Source of the DNA: an uncultured Methylomonas sp.
GTDB lineage: Bacteria > Pseudomonadota > Gammaproteobacteria > Methylococcales > Methylomonadaceae
Reading direction: 5' to 3'
DNA: 54,632 bases
Assembly (NCBI GenBank): GCA_936941155.1
Contig: CAKZJE010000053.1
Location: 1 to 54,632, forward strand
Shown: positions 30,589 through 38,025 of the stretch, one piece after another
How positions within the stretch are numbered: the first letter of the stretch is position 1
How the letters are laid out: each line of letters begins with the position of its first letter
Translations under genes and position numbers: made by a program
Notes under the pieces: generated by a model
What the model was told of the DNA's origin: nothing
What the model saw: only the letters and a program-made list of their open reading frames with translations
Databases searched by the model: none

Positions 30589-31503
30589 ATGGCTACTCCT
30601 ATGAGAAGTACGGACTTTAGATCCGTAGTAGAACCAATCCTTAACGAAGTTTTTGATGGCGTTTATGAACAACGTGCTGATGAATGGAAACAGGTTTTCA
30701 CCGAGCAAAAAGGTATTGCGCGTAACTATCACGAAGAACCCGTTTTATACGGATTCGGTGCCGCGCCTGAGTTACCTGATGGCATGGCTGTTACTTATCA
30801 ATCAGGTGGTGTATTGTTCTTACAACGCTACTTGTACAAAGTATATGGTCTTGCGTTTGCATTAACCAAAGTATTGGTTGAAGACGGTGATCATATCCGT
30901 ATCGGTCAAACTTACGCTAAACACTTAGCGCAATCTTTGGTTGAAACAAAAGAAACCTTAGCTGCTAACATTTTGAACCGTGCTTTCAACGGCTCATATA
31001 CAGGTGGTGACGGTGTATCTTTGATTGCAACAAACCATCCAATCGTTTCTGGTACATTCAGCAATCAGTTAACTACTGCCGCTGCGTTATCACAAACATC
31101 GTTAGAACAGTTGTTAATTCAAATCCGCAACGCTGTTGACAACAACGGCAAACGTATTCGTTTAACACCAAAACAAATCGTTACCGGTCCTAGCAACGTA
31201 TTCCAAGCTGAAGTGTTATTGAAATCAGTTTTGCGTGCTGGCACAGCAGACAACGACATCAACCCTGTTAAATCTTTAGGTTTACTTGGTGATGGTCAAG
31301 CTAACTTATCTCGTATCACTTCTACAACTGCATGGTGGGTTCAAACTGACGCACCAGAAGGTTTGAAACTGTTAATGCGTCGCCCATTAGAGAAATCTAT
31401 GGAAGGTGACTTTGAAACAGACTCAATGAGATATAAGGCGACAGAGAGATACACGCTCGGTTGGACTGATCCACGAGGAATTTTTGGTACGGCAGGTGTG
31501 TAA
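30589..31503 (+). CDS. Major capsid protein (HK97-fold type), 304 aa
   Basis: The 304-residue protein contains DFRSVVEPILNEVFDGVYEQ, a surface loop, YLYKVYGLAFALTKVLVEDG, ETKETLAANILNRAF, NHPIV, an A-domain region with IRLTPKQIVTGPSNVFQAEV, and TTAWWVQTDAPEGLKLLMRR. These match HK97-fold capsid proteins of the Mu gpT-like kind. It has high Ala/Gly and codons typical of strong expression, a strong ribosome-binding site (AAAGGAG), and a terminator just behind it. No cleaved pro-domain is obvious. Confidence 0.9.
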   Translation: MATPMRSTDFRSVVEPILNEVFDGVYEQRADEWKQVFTEQKGIARNYHEEPVLYGFGAAPELPDGMAVTYQSGGVLFLQRYLYKVYGLAFALTKVLVEDGDHIRIGQTYAKHLAQSLVETKETLAANILNRAFNGSYTGGDGVSLIATNHPIVSGTFSNQLTTAAALSQTSLEQLLIQIRNAVDNNGKRIRLTPKQIVTGPSNVFQAEVLLKSVLRAGTADNDINPVKSLGLLGDGQANLSRITSTTAWWVQTDAPEGLKLLMRRPLEKSMEGDFETDSMRYKATERYTLGWTDPRGIFGTAGV

Positions 31504-31538
31504 GCTGTTGTAAATCAAGCGTTTAAGTTAAAAATGAG

Positions 31539-31563
31539 AACCCACGAAAGTGGGTTTTCTTTT
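31539..31563 (+). terminator. Intrinsic terminator after the capsid gene
   Basis: AACCCAC and GTGGGTT form a 7-bp stem closed by a GAAA tetraloop (31546-31549) and are followed by TTCTTTTG. The stable tetraloop and U-rich tail make this a strong terminator. Confidence 0.88.
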
Positions 31564-31568
31564 GTCTA

Positions 31569-31597
31569 TTGTTACGCTGTTCCTTCTGTAGTATTAT
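31569..31597 (+). promoter_or_regulatory. Putative promoter of the homing endonuclease gene
   Basis: TTGTTA (31569-31574) and TATTAT (31592-31597) are spaced by 17 bp. It lies between the capsid terminator and the GIY-YIG gene, so the endonuclease can be transcribed on its own. Confidence 0.6.
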
Positions 31598-31621
31598 AAC
31601 AATCACTTAACAGGAGGCATT

Positions 31622-32428
31622 ATGAAAAACGTAATTTATAAAATTAGAAATATATTGGACGATCATTATTATATTGGTAGTACGGTTGATTCAAGAAAAC
31701 GGTTTTGGGAGCATAGAAAGCATTTAAGAAATGGAACGCATGATTGCATTCATTTGCAACGTGCATGGAACAAGTATGGCGAGGATTGTTTTAAATTTGA
31801 AATAGTCGAACAATTAAATGATCGCAGTGAATTATATCCAGCAGAACAAAAATGGATAGATAAGCATTTTAAACAAAATTATTTTTATAATGTATCGCCA
31901 AACGCAGATTCCCCTATGCGGAATGCTACGCCAGAAATGCGTGCGCATTTATCTGAAAAATCTAAAGCATGGTTTAAAAATAACAATCATCCAAGAAAAG
32001 GATACAAGTTTACAAAAGAAGAAATACAACGAAGCTCCGAATATCACAAAGGATTATGCGCTGGCGAAAAACATTACCGCTATGGTAAAACGGTATCTGA
32101 GGAAACGCGCAAAAAGATAGGCGACACGCAACGTGGAAAGCCAAAAGGCAAAGGAAGAAAAGTATCACCAGAAGGCATGGCTAAAATACGCGCAGCATCA
32201 GAGGCTGGTCATTATAGTCATTGGAAAGGAAAAGCACACACGGAAGAAAGCAAAGAAAAAATGTCAAAAAAAGTAATTTGCGTAAATGATAATATTATTT
32301 TTTCTAGTCTTACAAAAACGCTTGAGCATTATCAAATACAAATGCCAACACTGCGACGTGCATTATTATCTGAAAAGCCAATACAGCGTGGACGTTTAAC
32401 TGGATATGTTTTTAAGTATTATGAATGA
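31622..32428 (+). CDS. GIY-YIG homing endonuclease with NUMOD3 motifs
   Basis: A 268-residue free-standing (seg-type) endonuclease. The GIY-YIG domain (residues 1-95) has NVIYKIRNI, YYIGSTVDSRKRFWEHRKHL, CIHLQRAWNKYGEDCFKFEI and the catalytic glutamate region PAEQKWID. After it come NUMOD3-type DNA-binding motifs (HYRYGKTVSEETRKKIGDTQ, KGKAHTEESKEKMSKK) and a C-terminal helix-turn-helix-like tail (LTKTLEHYQIQMPTLRRALL). No intron is apparent in the neighbouring genes. It has its own promoter and lies between the capsid gene and the next structural gene, and its codon use is more AT-rich. Confidence 0.93.
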   Translation: MKNVIYKIRNILDDHYYIGSTVDSRKRFWEHRKHLRNGTHDCIHLQRAWNKYGEDCFKFEIVEQLNDRSELYPAEQKWIDKHFKQNYFYNVSPNADSPMRNATPEMRAHLSEKSKAWFKNNNHPRKGYKFTKEEIQRSSEYHKGLCAGEKHYRYGKTVSEETRKKIGDTQRGKPKGKGRKVSPEGMAKIRAASEAGHYSHWKGKAHTEESKEKMSKKVICVNDNIIFSSLTKTLEHYQIQMPTLRRALLSEKPIQRGRLTGYVFKYYE

Positions 32429-32462
32429 TATGATAGACTAACATTATCTGGAAACCCAAACG

Positions 32463-32504
32463 CTATGCACGACTGACCAGACAGACGACATGAAGACTGC
32501 ATAG
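32463..32504 (+). promoter_or_regulatory. Leader hairpin upstream of the 146-aa structural gene
   Basis: CTATGCA (32463-32469) and TGCATAG (32498-32504) form a perfect 7-bp inverted repeat around a GAC-rich 28-base loop. It lies in the 102-base leader between the homing endonuclease and the next gene. No good promoter is visible directly before it. It may be an mRNA processing or stability element like those at 33994 and 41550. Confidence 0.45.
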
Positions 32505-32530
32505 TAAAACCTTTCATGTGAGGAATCAAA

Positions 32531-32971
32531 ATGGCTTCAACTACATTTACCGGACCAGTCACTTCTTTAAATGGCTTTATTGGTCCAGACGCTACAGTTT
32601 CATTATCAGCGGCATCTACTTTAACTGCTGCACAAAGCGGACAAGTGTTCTTTTTAAACTCTGCAACAGAATTTTCAACAACACTTCCTGCACCTGCGGC
32701 TGGCTTAAATTATACTTTCATCGTAGGCGCAGCTCCTTCTGGCGCAAGCTATACCGTTGTTACTGCATCAAGTGCAAACATCATCAAAGGTCAAGCGGTT
32801 AACGCTGCTGGCGTTGCTGGTGATACTGGTACTGCTGACGACACTATTTCTTTTGTTGATGGACAAGCTGTTGCTGGCGATCAAGTTACTGTTATCAGTG
32901 ACGGCACATCGTGGTTTGCAAAAGCGTTCTGCGCTGTTGCGGCTGGCGTGACATTTACACAAGCAAGCTAA
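32531..32971 (+). CDS. Putative beta-structured virion protein, 146 aa
   Basis: A small Ala/Ser/Thr-rich protein that begins MASTTFTGPVTSLNGFIG and contains SGQVFFLNSA and GLNYTFIVGAAPSG. The pattern of short beta strands and the TFTGPV start resemble head-fibre or fibre-base domains. AGGAATC precedes the start. It is not assigned to a known family with certainty. Confidence 0.6.
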   Translation: MASTTFTGPVTSLNGFIGPDATVSLSAASTLTAAQSGQVFFLNSATEFSTTLPAPAAGLNYTFIVGAAPSGASYTVVTASSANIIKGQAVNAAGVAGDTGTADDTISFVDGQAVAGDQVTVISDGTSWFAKAFCAVAAGVTFTQAS

Positions 32972-32974
32972 TTT

Positions 32975-32999
32975 AATGAGGCGGTAACACGCCTCATTT
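32975..32999 (+). terminator. Hairpin, weak terminator
   Basis: AATGAGGCG and CGCCTCATT form a perfect 9-bp stem with a 6-base loop, followed by only TTC. It is too weak in U residues to be a full terminator but could attenuate or protect the mRNA end. Confidence 0.55.
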
Positions 33000-33017
33000 C
33001 ATCAACAGGGGAGCATC

Positions 33018-33428
33018 ATGGCTGATTTAGTAGCATCACAAACATTGCTTGATGGTGAACGATTGTTCATTGGCAAGTTTACAAATATCTCTGACGGCAC
33101 AGGTGAAACTGCTGCTGTCAAAATTAACGTATCAACTCTTAGCGTAAATGCATATGGTCGTGCGTGTAATGGCGTTAAGATTAATAAAATCTGGTCAACA
33201 ACGCACGGCATGGAAGTGCGAATTCTATGGGATGCAACCACAGACTTATTCACTTGGATGATTCCGCAAAATAGTAATTATTTGATGGATTTTTCAAGTT
33301 TTGGTGGTTTGCAAAACAATGCGGGAGCCGGATCTAACGGCAACTTGTTATTTACTACATTAGATGCATCTGCTGGTGACATGTACTCGATTGTCATTGA
33401 ATGCATTAAAACTTACGCAGACGCATAA
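33018..33428 (+). CDS. Putative structural protein, 136 aa
   Basis: A beta-rich protein beginning MADLVASQTLLDGERLFIG, with ISDGTGETAAVKINV and GMEVRILWDATTDLFTWMI. It has the look of small decoration or head-fibre proteins of environmental phages. It starts after GGGGAG at good spacing. No certain family. Confidence 0.6.
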   Translation: MADLVASQTLLDGERLFIGKFTNISDGTGETAAVKINVSTLSVNAYGRACNGVKINKIWSTTHGMEVRILWDATTDLFTWMIPQNSNYLMDFSSFGGLQNNAGAGSNGNLLFTTLDASAGDMYSIVIECIKTYADA

Positions 33429-33442
33429 CAGAGGATACGATC

Positions 33443-33958
33443 ATGGGCAAAACATTAAAATACGGTGAGTTTGAATTTGGTCCGCAAATGCATTACAGCA
33501 AAGGCGGTGAATGTCACTCAACTGGCGGCACAGTTAAAAAAGCAATGGGTGGTTCATGTGGTGGCTACAAAGAAGGTGGCACCGTCAAAAAAGCATCATC
33601 TACCATGTGCAAAGCAAAAGGCGGCAAGGTAGCTGAGAAAGGCACTGGTGAAAAATACGCCAGCAAAAAAGAAATGATGAAACATGAGAAAAGTGAATCA
33701 CCTCGTGAGCAACGCCAAGAAATGACAAAAGGACGTATTCCACCTGCACGTCGAAGCGTTCCTGTTGCATCACAATCACCATTGCTTGCTATGAGAAGTG
33801 GTGGCAAGATTTCAGAATCAAAAGTTGGCAAGGTGATGAATGAATTCAAAGCAGGGGACTTGCACTCTGGAAGCAAAAAAGGGCCGGACGTGACCAGCTC
33901 AAAGCAAGCATTAGCCATTGCGTTGTCTGAAGGCAGACGTGCGGCAAAGAAAAAATAG
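33443..33958 (+). CDS. DUF6496-like basic protein with GG motifs, 171 aa
   Basis: A strongly basic protein. The first 60 residues hold five KGG/EGG/MGG motifs with cysteines (MHYSKGGECHSTGG, MGGSCGGYKEGG, CKAKGGKVAEKG). The C-terminal part has KVGKVMNEFKAGDLHSGS, then KKGPDVTSSKQALAIALSEG, which is the DUF6496 signature of small phage proteins near head genes. A DNA- or capsid-associated role is plausible; the cysteine pattern could bind a metal. The function is unknown. Confidence 0.75.
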   Translation: MGKTLKYGEFEFGPQMHYSKGGECHSTGGTVKKAMGGSCGGYKEGGTVKKASSTMCKAKGGKVAEKGTGEKYASKKEMMKHEKSESPREQRQEMTKGRIPPARRSVPVASQSPLLAMRSGGKISESKVGKVMNEFKAGDLHSGSKKGPDVTSSKQALAIALSEGRRAAKKK

Positions 33959-33985
33959 ATTTTAAACCGATTATTCAATTATAAT
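33956..33985 (+). promoter_or_regulatory. Putative promoter upstream of the adaptor gene
   Basis: TAGATT (33956-33961) and TATAAT (33980-33985) are spaced by 18 bp and overlap the preceding stop codon. The -35 match is modest, but the layout repeats that at 29350 and 41507. Confidence 0.45.
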
Positions 33986-33993
33986 TGGATAAC

Positions 33994-34018
33994 ACGGGCA
34001 ACTGTATCAGTATGCCGT
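33994..34018 (+). promoter_or_regulatory. Leader hairpin upstream of the adaptor gene
   Basis: AC-G-GGCA-ACTG and CAGT-A-TGCC-GT form a ten-pair stem with one bulge on each side and a TAT loop. It starts 9 bases after the -10 box and would be at the 5' end of the transcript. Confidence 0.5.
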
Positions 34019-34042
34019 CAAGACTTTTAAACTGAGGTTACG

Positions 34043-35023
34043 ATGGCATATTCTGACAGTATTTCCAATACAAATTTTAACGCTCTTAAGGTAGTGGATC
34101 ACGCCTTTAGACGTTGTCGATTAACAGCGCAAGCGATTACTGCTGAGATGCAGGATTACGCTTTAGATTCGCTGTATCTTTTCTTGTCTGAACTAGCAAA
34201 CATCAAACCACCAAGTTGGTGCATTGAAAAGGTGATACTTCCAATGTACGAAAACCAACCAATTGTGACACTGCCAATTGGCACTGTTGATGTATTGAAT
34301 TTAAATTATCGTGTTTTGCAATTAGTGTCTGGCGCAGAAACCACGACATCCACCAGCTATAGAGTTGATTTTACATCACAGACGGTTGTTACGACTGTGG
34401 GTATCAATTGGTCAGGAAACTCTGTTGCGGTTACATTTCAAGTAAGTGATGATGGCGCGACATGGACAACCGTAGGATCATCTAATGTTTCGGCAGTTGC
34501 TGGTGATATTGTCTGGACTGATATTTCTGCGGCTAAGGCGTACAGTTATTTTAGAATAACCTCAACAAGTCCGATGAGCTATTACCTCATTACACTTGGT
34601 AATATGCCGCAAGAAATCCCACTTGGCTTGTTAAACCGTGACGACTACGTTAATCAAAGCAACAAAGTTTTCCCATCTCGACCAAACTCTTATTGGTTTC
34701 AACGTGACTTGCCAAGTCCTGTTGTGAATATTTGGCCAGCACCATTTCTTGCGGCAGAGCAGGCACAGTTGATCCTTTGGCGACAAAGACAGATTATGGA
34801 CACTACAAACCTTAAACAAGACGTAGAGGTGCCTCAGCGTTGGCTTGAAGCTATCGTAAATGGTCTTGCTGCGAGAATGGCGGCAGAAACACCTGCGGTA
34901 GATGCTAATTTAATCCCCGTGCTTGAACAAAAAGCAAACATGTCACTTCAACGTGCGTGGGATGGTGATAACGATGGTAGTCCAACAAAAATTAATCCTG
35001 GCATTGGCTGTTACACAAAATGA
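34043..35023 (+). CDS. P22 gp4-like head-completion/adaptor protein with inserted beta domain, 326 aa
   Basis: The first 60 residues are helical (IRRCRL-type, LDSLYLFLSELANIK) and the C-terminal part has QEIPLGLLNRDDYVN, VVNIWPAPFL and a closing helix QRWLEAIVNGLAARM. This is the layout of P22 gp4-like tail adaptors. Between about residues 95 and 185 lies an extra domain (VAVTFQVSDDGATWTTVG, YSYFRITSTS) that resembles discoidin/carbohydrate-binding beta sandwiches. The adaptor would bind below the portal. It overlaps the next gene by ATGA. Confidence 0.75.
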   Translation: MAYSDSISNTNFNALKVVDHAFRRCRLTAQAITAEMQDYALDSLYLFLSELANIKPPSWCIEKVILPMYENQPIVTLPIGTVDVLNLNYRVLQLVSGAETTTSTSYRVDFTSQTVVTTVGINWSGNSVAVTFQVSDDGATWTTVGSSNVSAVAGDIVWTDISAAKAYSYFRITSTSPMSYYLITLGNMPQEIPLGLLNRDDYVNQSNKVFPSRPNSYWFQRDLPSPVVNIWPAPFLAAEQAQLILWRQRQIMDTTNLKQDVEVPQRWLEAIVNGLAARMAAETPAVDANLIPVLEQKANMSLQRAWDGDNDGSPTKINPGIGCYTK

Positions 35024-35322
35024 GTATCTTTTTAGACACAACAGGCGAACCAACACTTGGCATTGGAATATGTGCCAGATGTTCGCGCAAGTTTAAATTA
35101 GCTGATTTGCATCCTGATCCTAATTACCCAAACTTGATGGTGTGTGATGCAGATACCGATGAATATGATCCTTATCGTCTTGCGCCAAGACCACCAGATC
35201 AAATTGTGTTGCCGTTTAATCGACCAGACGTTTCACTTAATACGCATCCCGCTGGTGTAATCCAAGAGGCTGGCGATGAATTTTTCATTACCGAAGACGG
35301 TAATTCTTATCTGGAGATGTAA
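35020..35322 (+). CDS. Small structural protein with zinc-ribbon-like motif, 100 aa
   Basis: It contains GICARCSRKFKLADLHPDPN, then NLMVCDAD, a CxxC plus later cysteine arrangement, and an extended Pro-rich segment (RLAPRPPDQIVLPFNRPD). Proteins of this layout accompany head-tail connector genes in related phages. The role is unknown. It begins by ATGA overlap with the adaptor gene. Confidence 0.65.
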   Translation: MSIFLDTTGEPTLGIGICARCSRKFKLADLHPDPNYPNLMVCDADTDEYDPYRLAPRPPDQIVLPFNRPDVSLNTHPAGVIQEAGDEFFITEDGNSYLEM

Positions 35323-35325
35323 AGA

Positions 35326-37053
35326 ATGTCTGACGTACCAAGTAATCTAATTCCAACACGGATAACACAACTGCCGATTGCTCCCGAAGCATCCGAAGAC
35401 AGTTTGATGATGATTGTCTACAACGGCAATAACTATCAAATTAGAGTTGGAGATCTTTTGAGTGTTGCGGGTGTTCCTACAACACGGCAAGTCATTGCTG
35501 GCACTGGCATGACCGGTGGCGGTCAACTTTCTAGCAATGTGACACTGAGTGTTGCTACTGGTGGCATTACAGGCACGCAGCTTAACAATACAGGCGTGAC
35601 TGCGGGATCTTACGGTGATGCTACCAACATTCCTGTTTTTACAGTAGATGCAAATGGTCGTATCACGGCTGCATCAACAATTGCCGCCACTATTTCTGGA
35701 TATGTTCCAGTTACACGTCAAGTTATTGCTGGTGATGGTTTAACAGGTGGCGGACCGCTAAATGCTAATGTAACACTTGAAGCTGACTTGTCAGATAGCA
35801 CGCCTTTGGTTGGAGATATAACTGGATCTGCTGGTGTTGCAACGTCAGTGTCACGCTCAGATCATCAACATCCTGCGGTGGATTTATCAGACTCAGATCA
35901 AGTCGATAACATTCTTGGTTTAAGTCATGGCGGTACGGCAAAAAGTATTGTGCCAAACGCTGGCGCAATCATTTGGTCTGGTGCTGATGGTCTTTATGTT
36001 GGGCCTCCTGGCTCTGCTGGGCAAGTTTTAGTATCTGGAGGCACGGCTGCACCGACTTGGGGATCGGCTTTAGTTATTTCAAATCAAGATGCCAATGTTG
36101 TGTATGCAGGGCCTGCAAGTGGATCTGCTGCACCAACAGCGTTTCGTGCATTAGTTAATGATGATTTACCTGCTTCGGGTGTAACCGCTAACACTTATGG
36201 ATCTTCGTCTTCAGTGCCAGTCATCACCGTCAATTCCAAAGGCGTAATTACTGGTGTTTCAACGGCAAGTATCACAGCAGTTGGTACAGTAACAAGCGTT
36301 GCCGGTACAGGAACAGTCAACGGCATCACGCTGACCGGAACAGTGACGAGTTCTGGAAGTTTAACGCTTGGAGGCACACTTAGTGGTGTTAGCTTAACAA
36401 CGCAAGTGTCTGGAACATTACCGGTTGCAAATGGTGGTACTGGAACCGCAACGCCATCACTTGTGGCTGGCACTAATGTGACTATTACGGGTACATGGCC
36501 TAATCAAACTGTTAACGCTGCCAGTTCTGGTGGCACAGTAACCAGTGTTGCTATGACAGTGCCAACTGGTTTATCTATTAGTGGATCACCGATTGAAACG
36601 TCTGGTACATTGGCGTTAACTTTTGCTACAGGTTATTCAATCCCAACAGACGCTAATCAAACCAACTGGACGACAGCGTACACACAAACACAGCAGTGGA
36701 ATGGCGGAAGCACAAACTTAGTCGCATCTACCGGCAGAACATCTTTGGGTGGCACAACTGTTGGCCAAAGCATGTTTACGCTTACCAATCCAAGTGCAAT
36801 CACGTTTCCAAGATTCAATGCAGACAACACGGTTTCAGCTTTAAATGCTGCTGATTTTAGAACAGCGATTGGTGCTGGTTCGGGCGGTGGATCTGTAACA
36901 AGCGTTGCTATGACAGTGCCAAGTTTTTTGTCAGTATCTGGATCTCCAATTACAACGTCTGGAACGCTTGCGGTTACATTGTCTGGAACAGCATTGCCTA
37001 TCGCTAATGGTGGTACTGGCACGATATATGGCACAGACGGAGGCACATTCTGA
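35326..37053 (+). CDS. Tail fibre-like protein, 575 aa
   Basis: The N terminus (NLIPTRITQLPIAPEASEDS) is a virion-attachment-like segment. The remainder is a long chain of Gly/Thr/Ser-rich beta repeats (VIAGTGMTGGGQLSSNVTL, VIAGDGLTGGGPL, TLPVANGGTGTATPS, ALPIANGGTGTIYG) typical of trimeric fibre shafts. The protein ends in GGTF, as does the fibre-like product at 42227. It overlaps the next gene as TGATG. Confidence 0.8.
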   Translation: MSDVPSNLIPTRITQLPIAPEASEDSLMMIVYNGNNYQIRVGDLLSVAGVPTTRQVIAGTGMTGGGQLSSNVTLSVATGGITGTQLNNTGVTAGSYGDATNIPVFTVDANGRITAASTIAATISGYVPVTRQVIAGDGLTGGGPLNANVTLEADLSDSTPLVGDITGSAGVATSVSRSDHQHPAVDLSDSDQVDNILGLSHGGTAKSIVPNAGAIIWSGADGLYVGPPGSAGQVLVSGGTAAPTWGSALVISNQDANVVYAGPASGSAAPTAFRALVNDDLPASGVTANTYGSSSSVPVITVNSKGVITGVSTASITAVGTVTSVAGTGTVNGITLTGTVTSSGSLTLGGTLSGVSLTTQVSGTLPVANGGTGTATPSLVAGTNVTITGTWPNQTVNAASSGGTVTSVAMTVPTGLSISGSPIETSGTLALTFATGYSIPTDANQTNWTTAYTQTQQWNGGSTNLVASTGRTSLGGTTVGQSMFTLTNPSAITFPRFNADNTVSALNAADFRTAIGAGSGGGSVTSVAMTVPSFLSVSGSPITTSGTLAVTLSGTALPIANGGTGTIYGTDGGTF

Positions 37054-37397
37054 TGATTGGCGAACTAATCACTAAGGTATTTGAGGAGCGCAATGCTAGT
37101 CATGCAAGGCATTGGACGACAGACTCGTATGCACAGCATCAGGCATTGGGCGAATTTTATGATGAGTTAATTACTTTGATTGATAAATTTGTTGAAGCGC
37201 AAATAGGAACATTTGGTAAAATTGAAGAAATTCCAAATGATGATCCGCATATTGAAAAACTCATTCGCGATAACTTATCTTGGATAAATGACAATCGCAG
37301 TGAATTATCGAGCAATGTGCCAGCACTTGAAAACATATTAGACGAACTAGCGGGTTTGCACATGTCAACCCTATTTAAACTTGAAAATTTGAGGTAA
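37053..37397 (+). CDS. Ferritin-like/DUF5856-type helical protein, 114 aa
   Basis: A four-helix-type protein with RNASHARHWTTDSYAQHQAL and GEFYDELITLIDKFVEAQ, which resembles small Dps-like proteins (DUF5856) found in phages. The H and E residues of a di-metal site are suggested (HxxH and E) but not certain. It lies inside a fibre gene cluster, which is unusual. The function is unknown. Confidence 0.6.
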   Translation: MIGELITKVFEERNASHARHWTTDSYAQHQALGEFYDELITLIDKFVEAQIGTFGKIEEIPNDDPHIEKLIRDNLSWINDNRSELSSNVPALENILDELAGLHMSTLFKLENLR

Positions 37398-37401
37398 CAA
37401 C

Positions 37402-38025
37402 ATGGCAGCTTCTGGTTACACACCAATCCAGCTTTATCGAACATCAACATCTGGTGCATCACCTACGTCTGGAAATTTAATCGCAGGTGAGCTTGCAATC
37501 AACTACAACACGGCTGATATGTCAGTTTGGGCATTAAACACAGGCGGATCTGTTGTAAGATTGATGAACAATCCTGCTGGTTTAAAATATCCAACAACGG
37601 ATGGTACGGCTAATCAAGTTATAGTAACAAACGGATCTGGTGTTTTATCTTGGGCAGCAGGGCCTTCTGGTACTTATTTACCATTAGCTGGCGGCACGAT
37701 GACGGGTAATTTAACCCTAGATGCTTATACAGAGAAGGTGGCAACACTTGCTACGTCTGGGACGATTGCTTTAAATCCTGCTACAGGTACGACATTATCC
37801 TGCGCGGCTGCGGGTACAGTCACATTTACTGACAGCTTATCTTCTGGTCAAAGCATCTCACTTTTGCTCACTAACGGTAGCTCATACACGATTAACTGGC
37901 CTGCTGGTACAACATGGGTGACAGCGGCTGGGAATACTGCGCCTACACTTAGTGCAAGTAATACACTCGTCTTTTGGAAAATCAGCTCAACCTTGTATGG
38001 TGCGCTGGTTGGGAAGTCTGCATAA
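37402..38025 (+). CDS. Tail fibre-like protein, 207 aa
   Basis: It begins MAASGYTPIQLYRTSTSGAS with SGNLIAGELAINYNTADMSV, a phage fibre N-terminal module. PLAGGTMTGNLTLDAYTEK (fibre-shaft repeat) follows, then a beta-rich C-terminal domain with AAGTVTFTDSLSSGQSI and GSSYTINWPAG. GAGGTAACAAC precedes the start. It is translationally coupled (TAATG) to the receptor-binding candidate at 38025. Confidence 0.8.
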   Translation: MAASGYTPIQLYRTSTSGASPTSGNLIAGELAINYNTADMSVWALNTGGSVVRLMNNPAGLKYPTTDGTANQVIVTNGSGVLSWAAGPSGTYLPLAGGTMTGNLTLDAYTEKVATLATSGTIALNPATGTTLSCAAAGTVTFTDSLSSGQSISLLLTNGSSYTINWPAGTTWVTAAGNTAPTLSASNTLVFWKISSTLYGALVGKSA

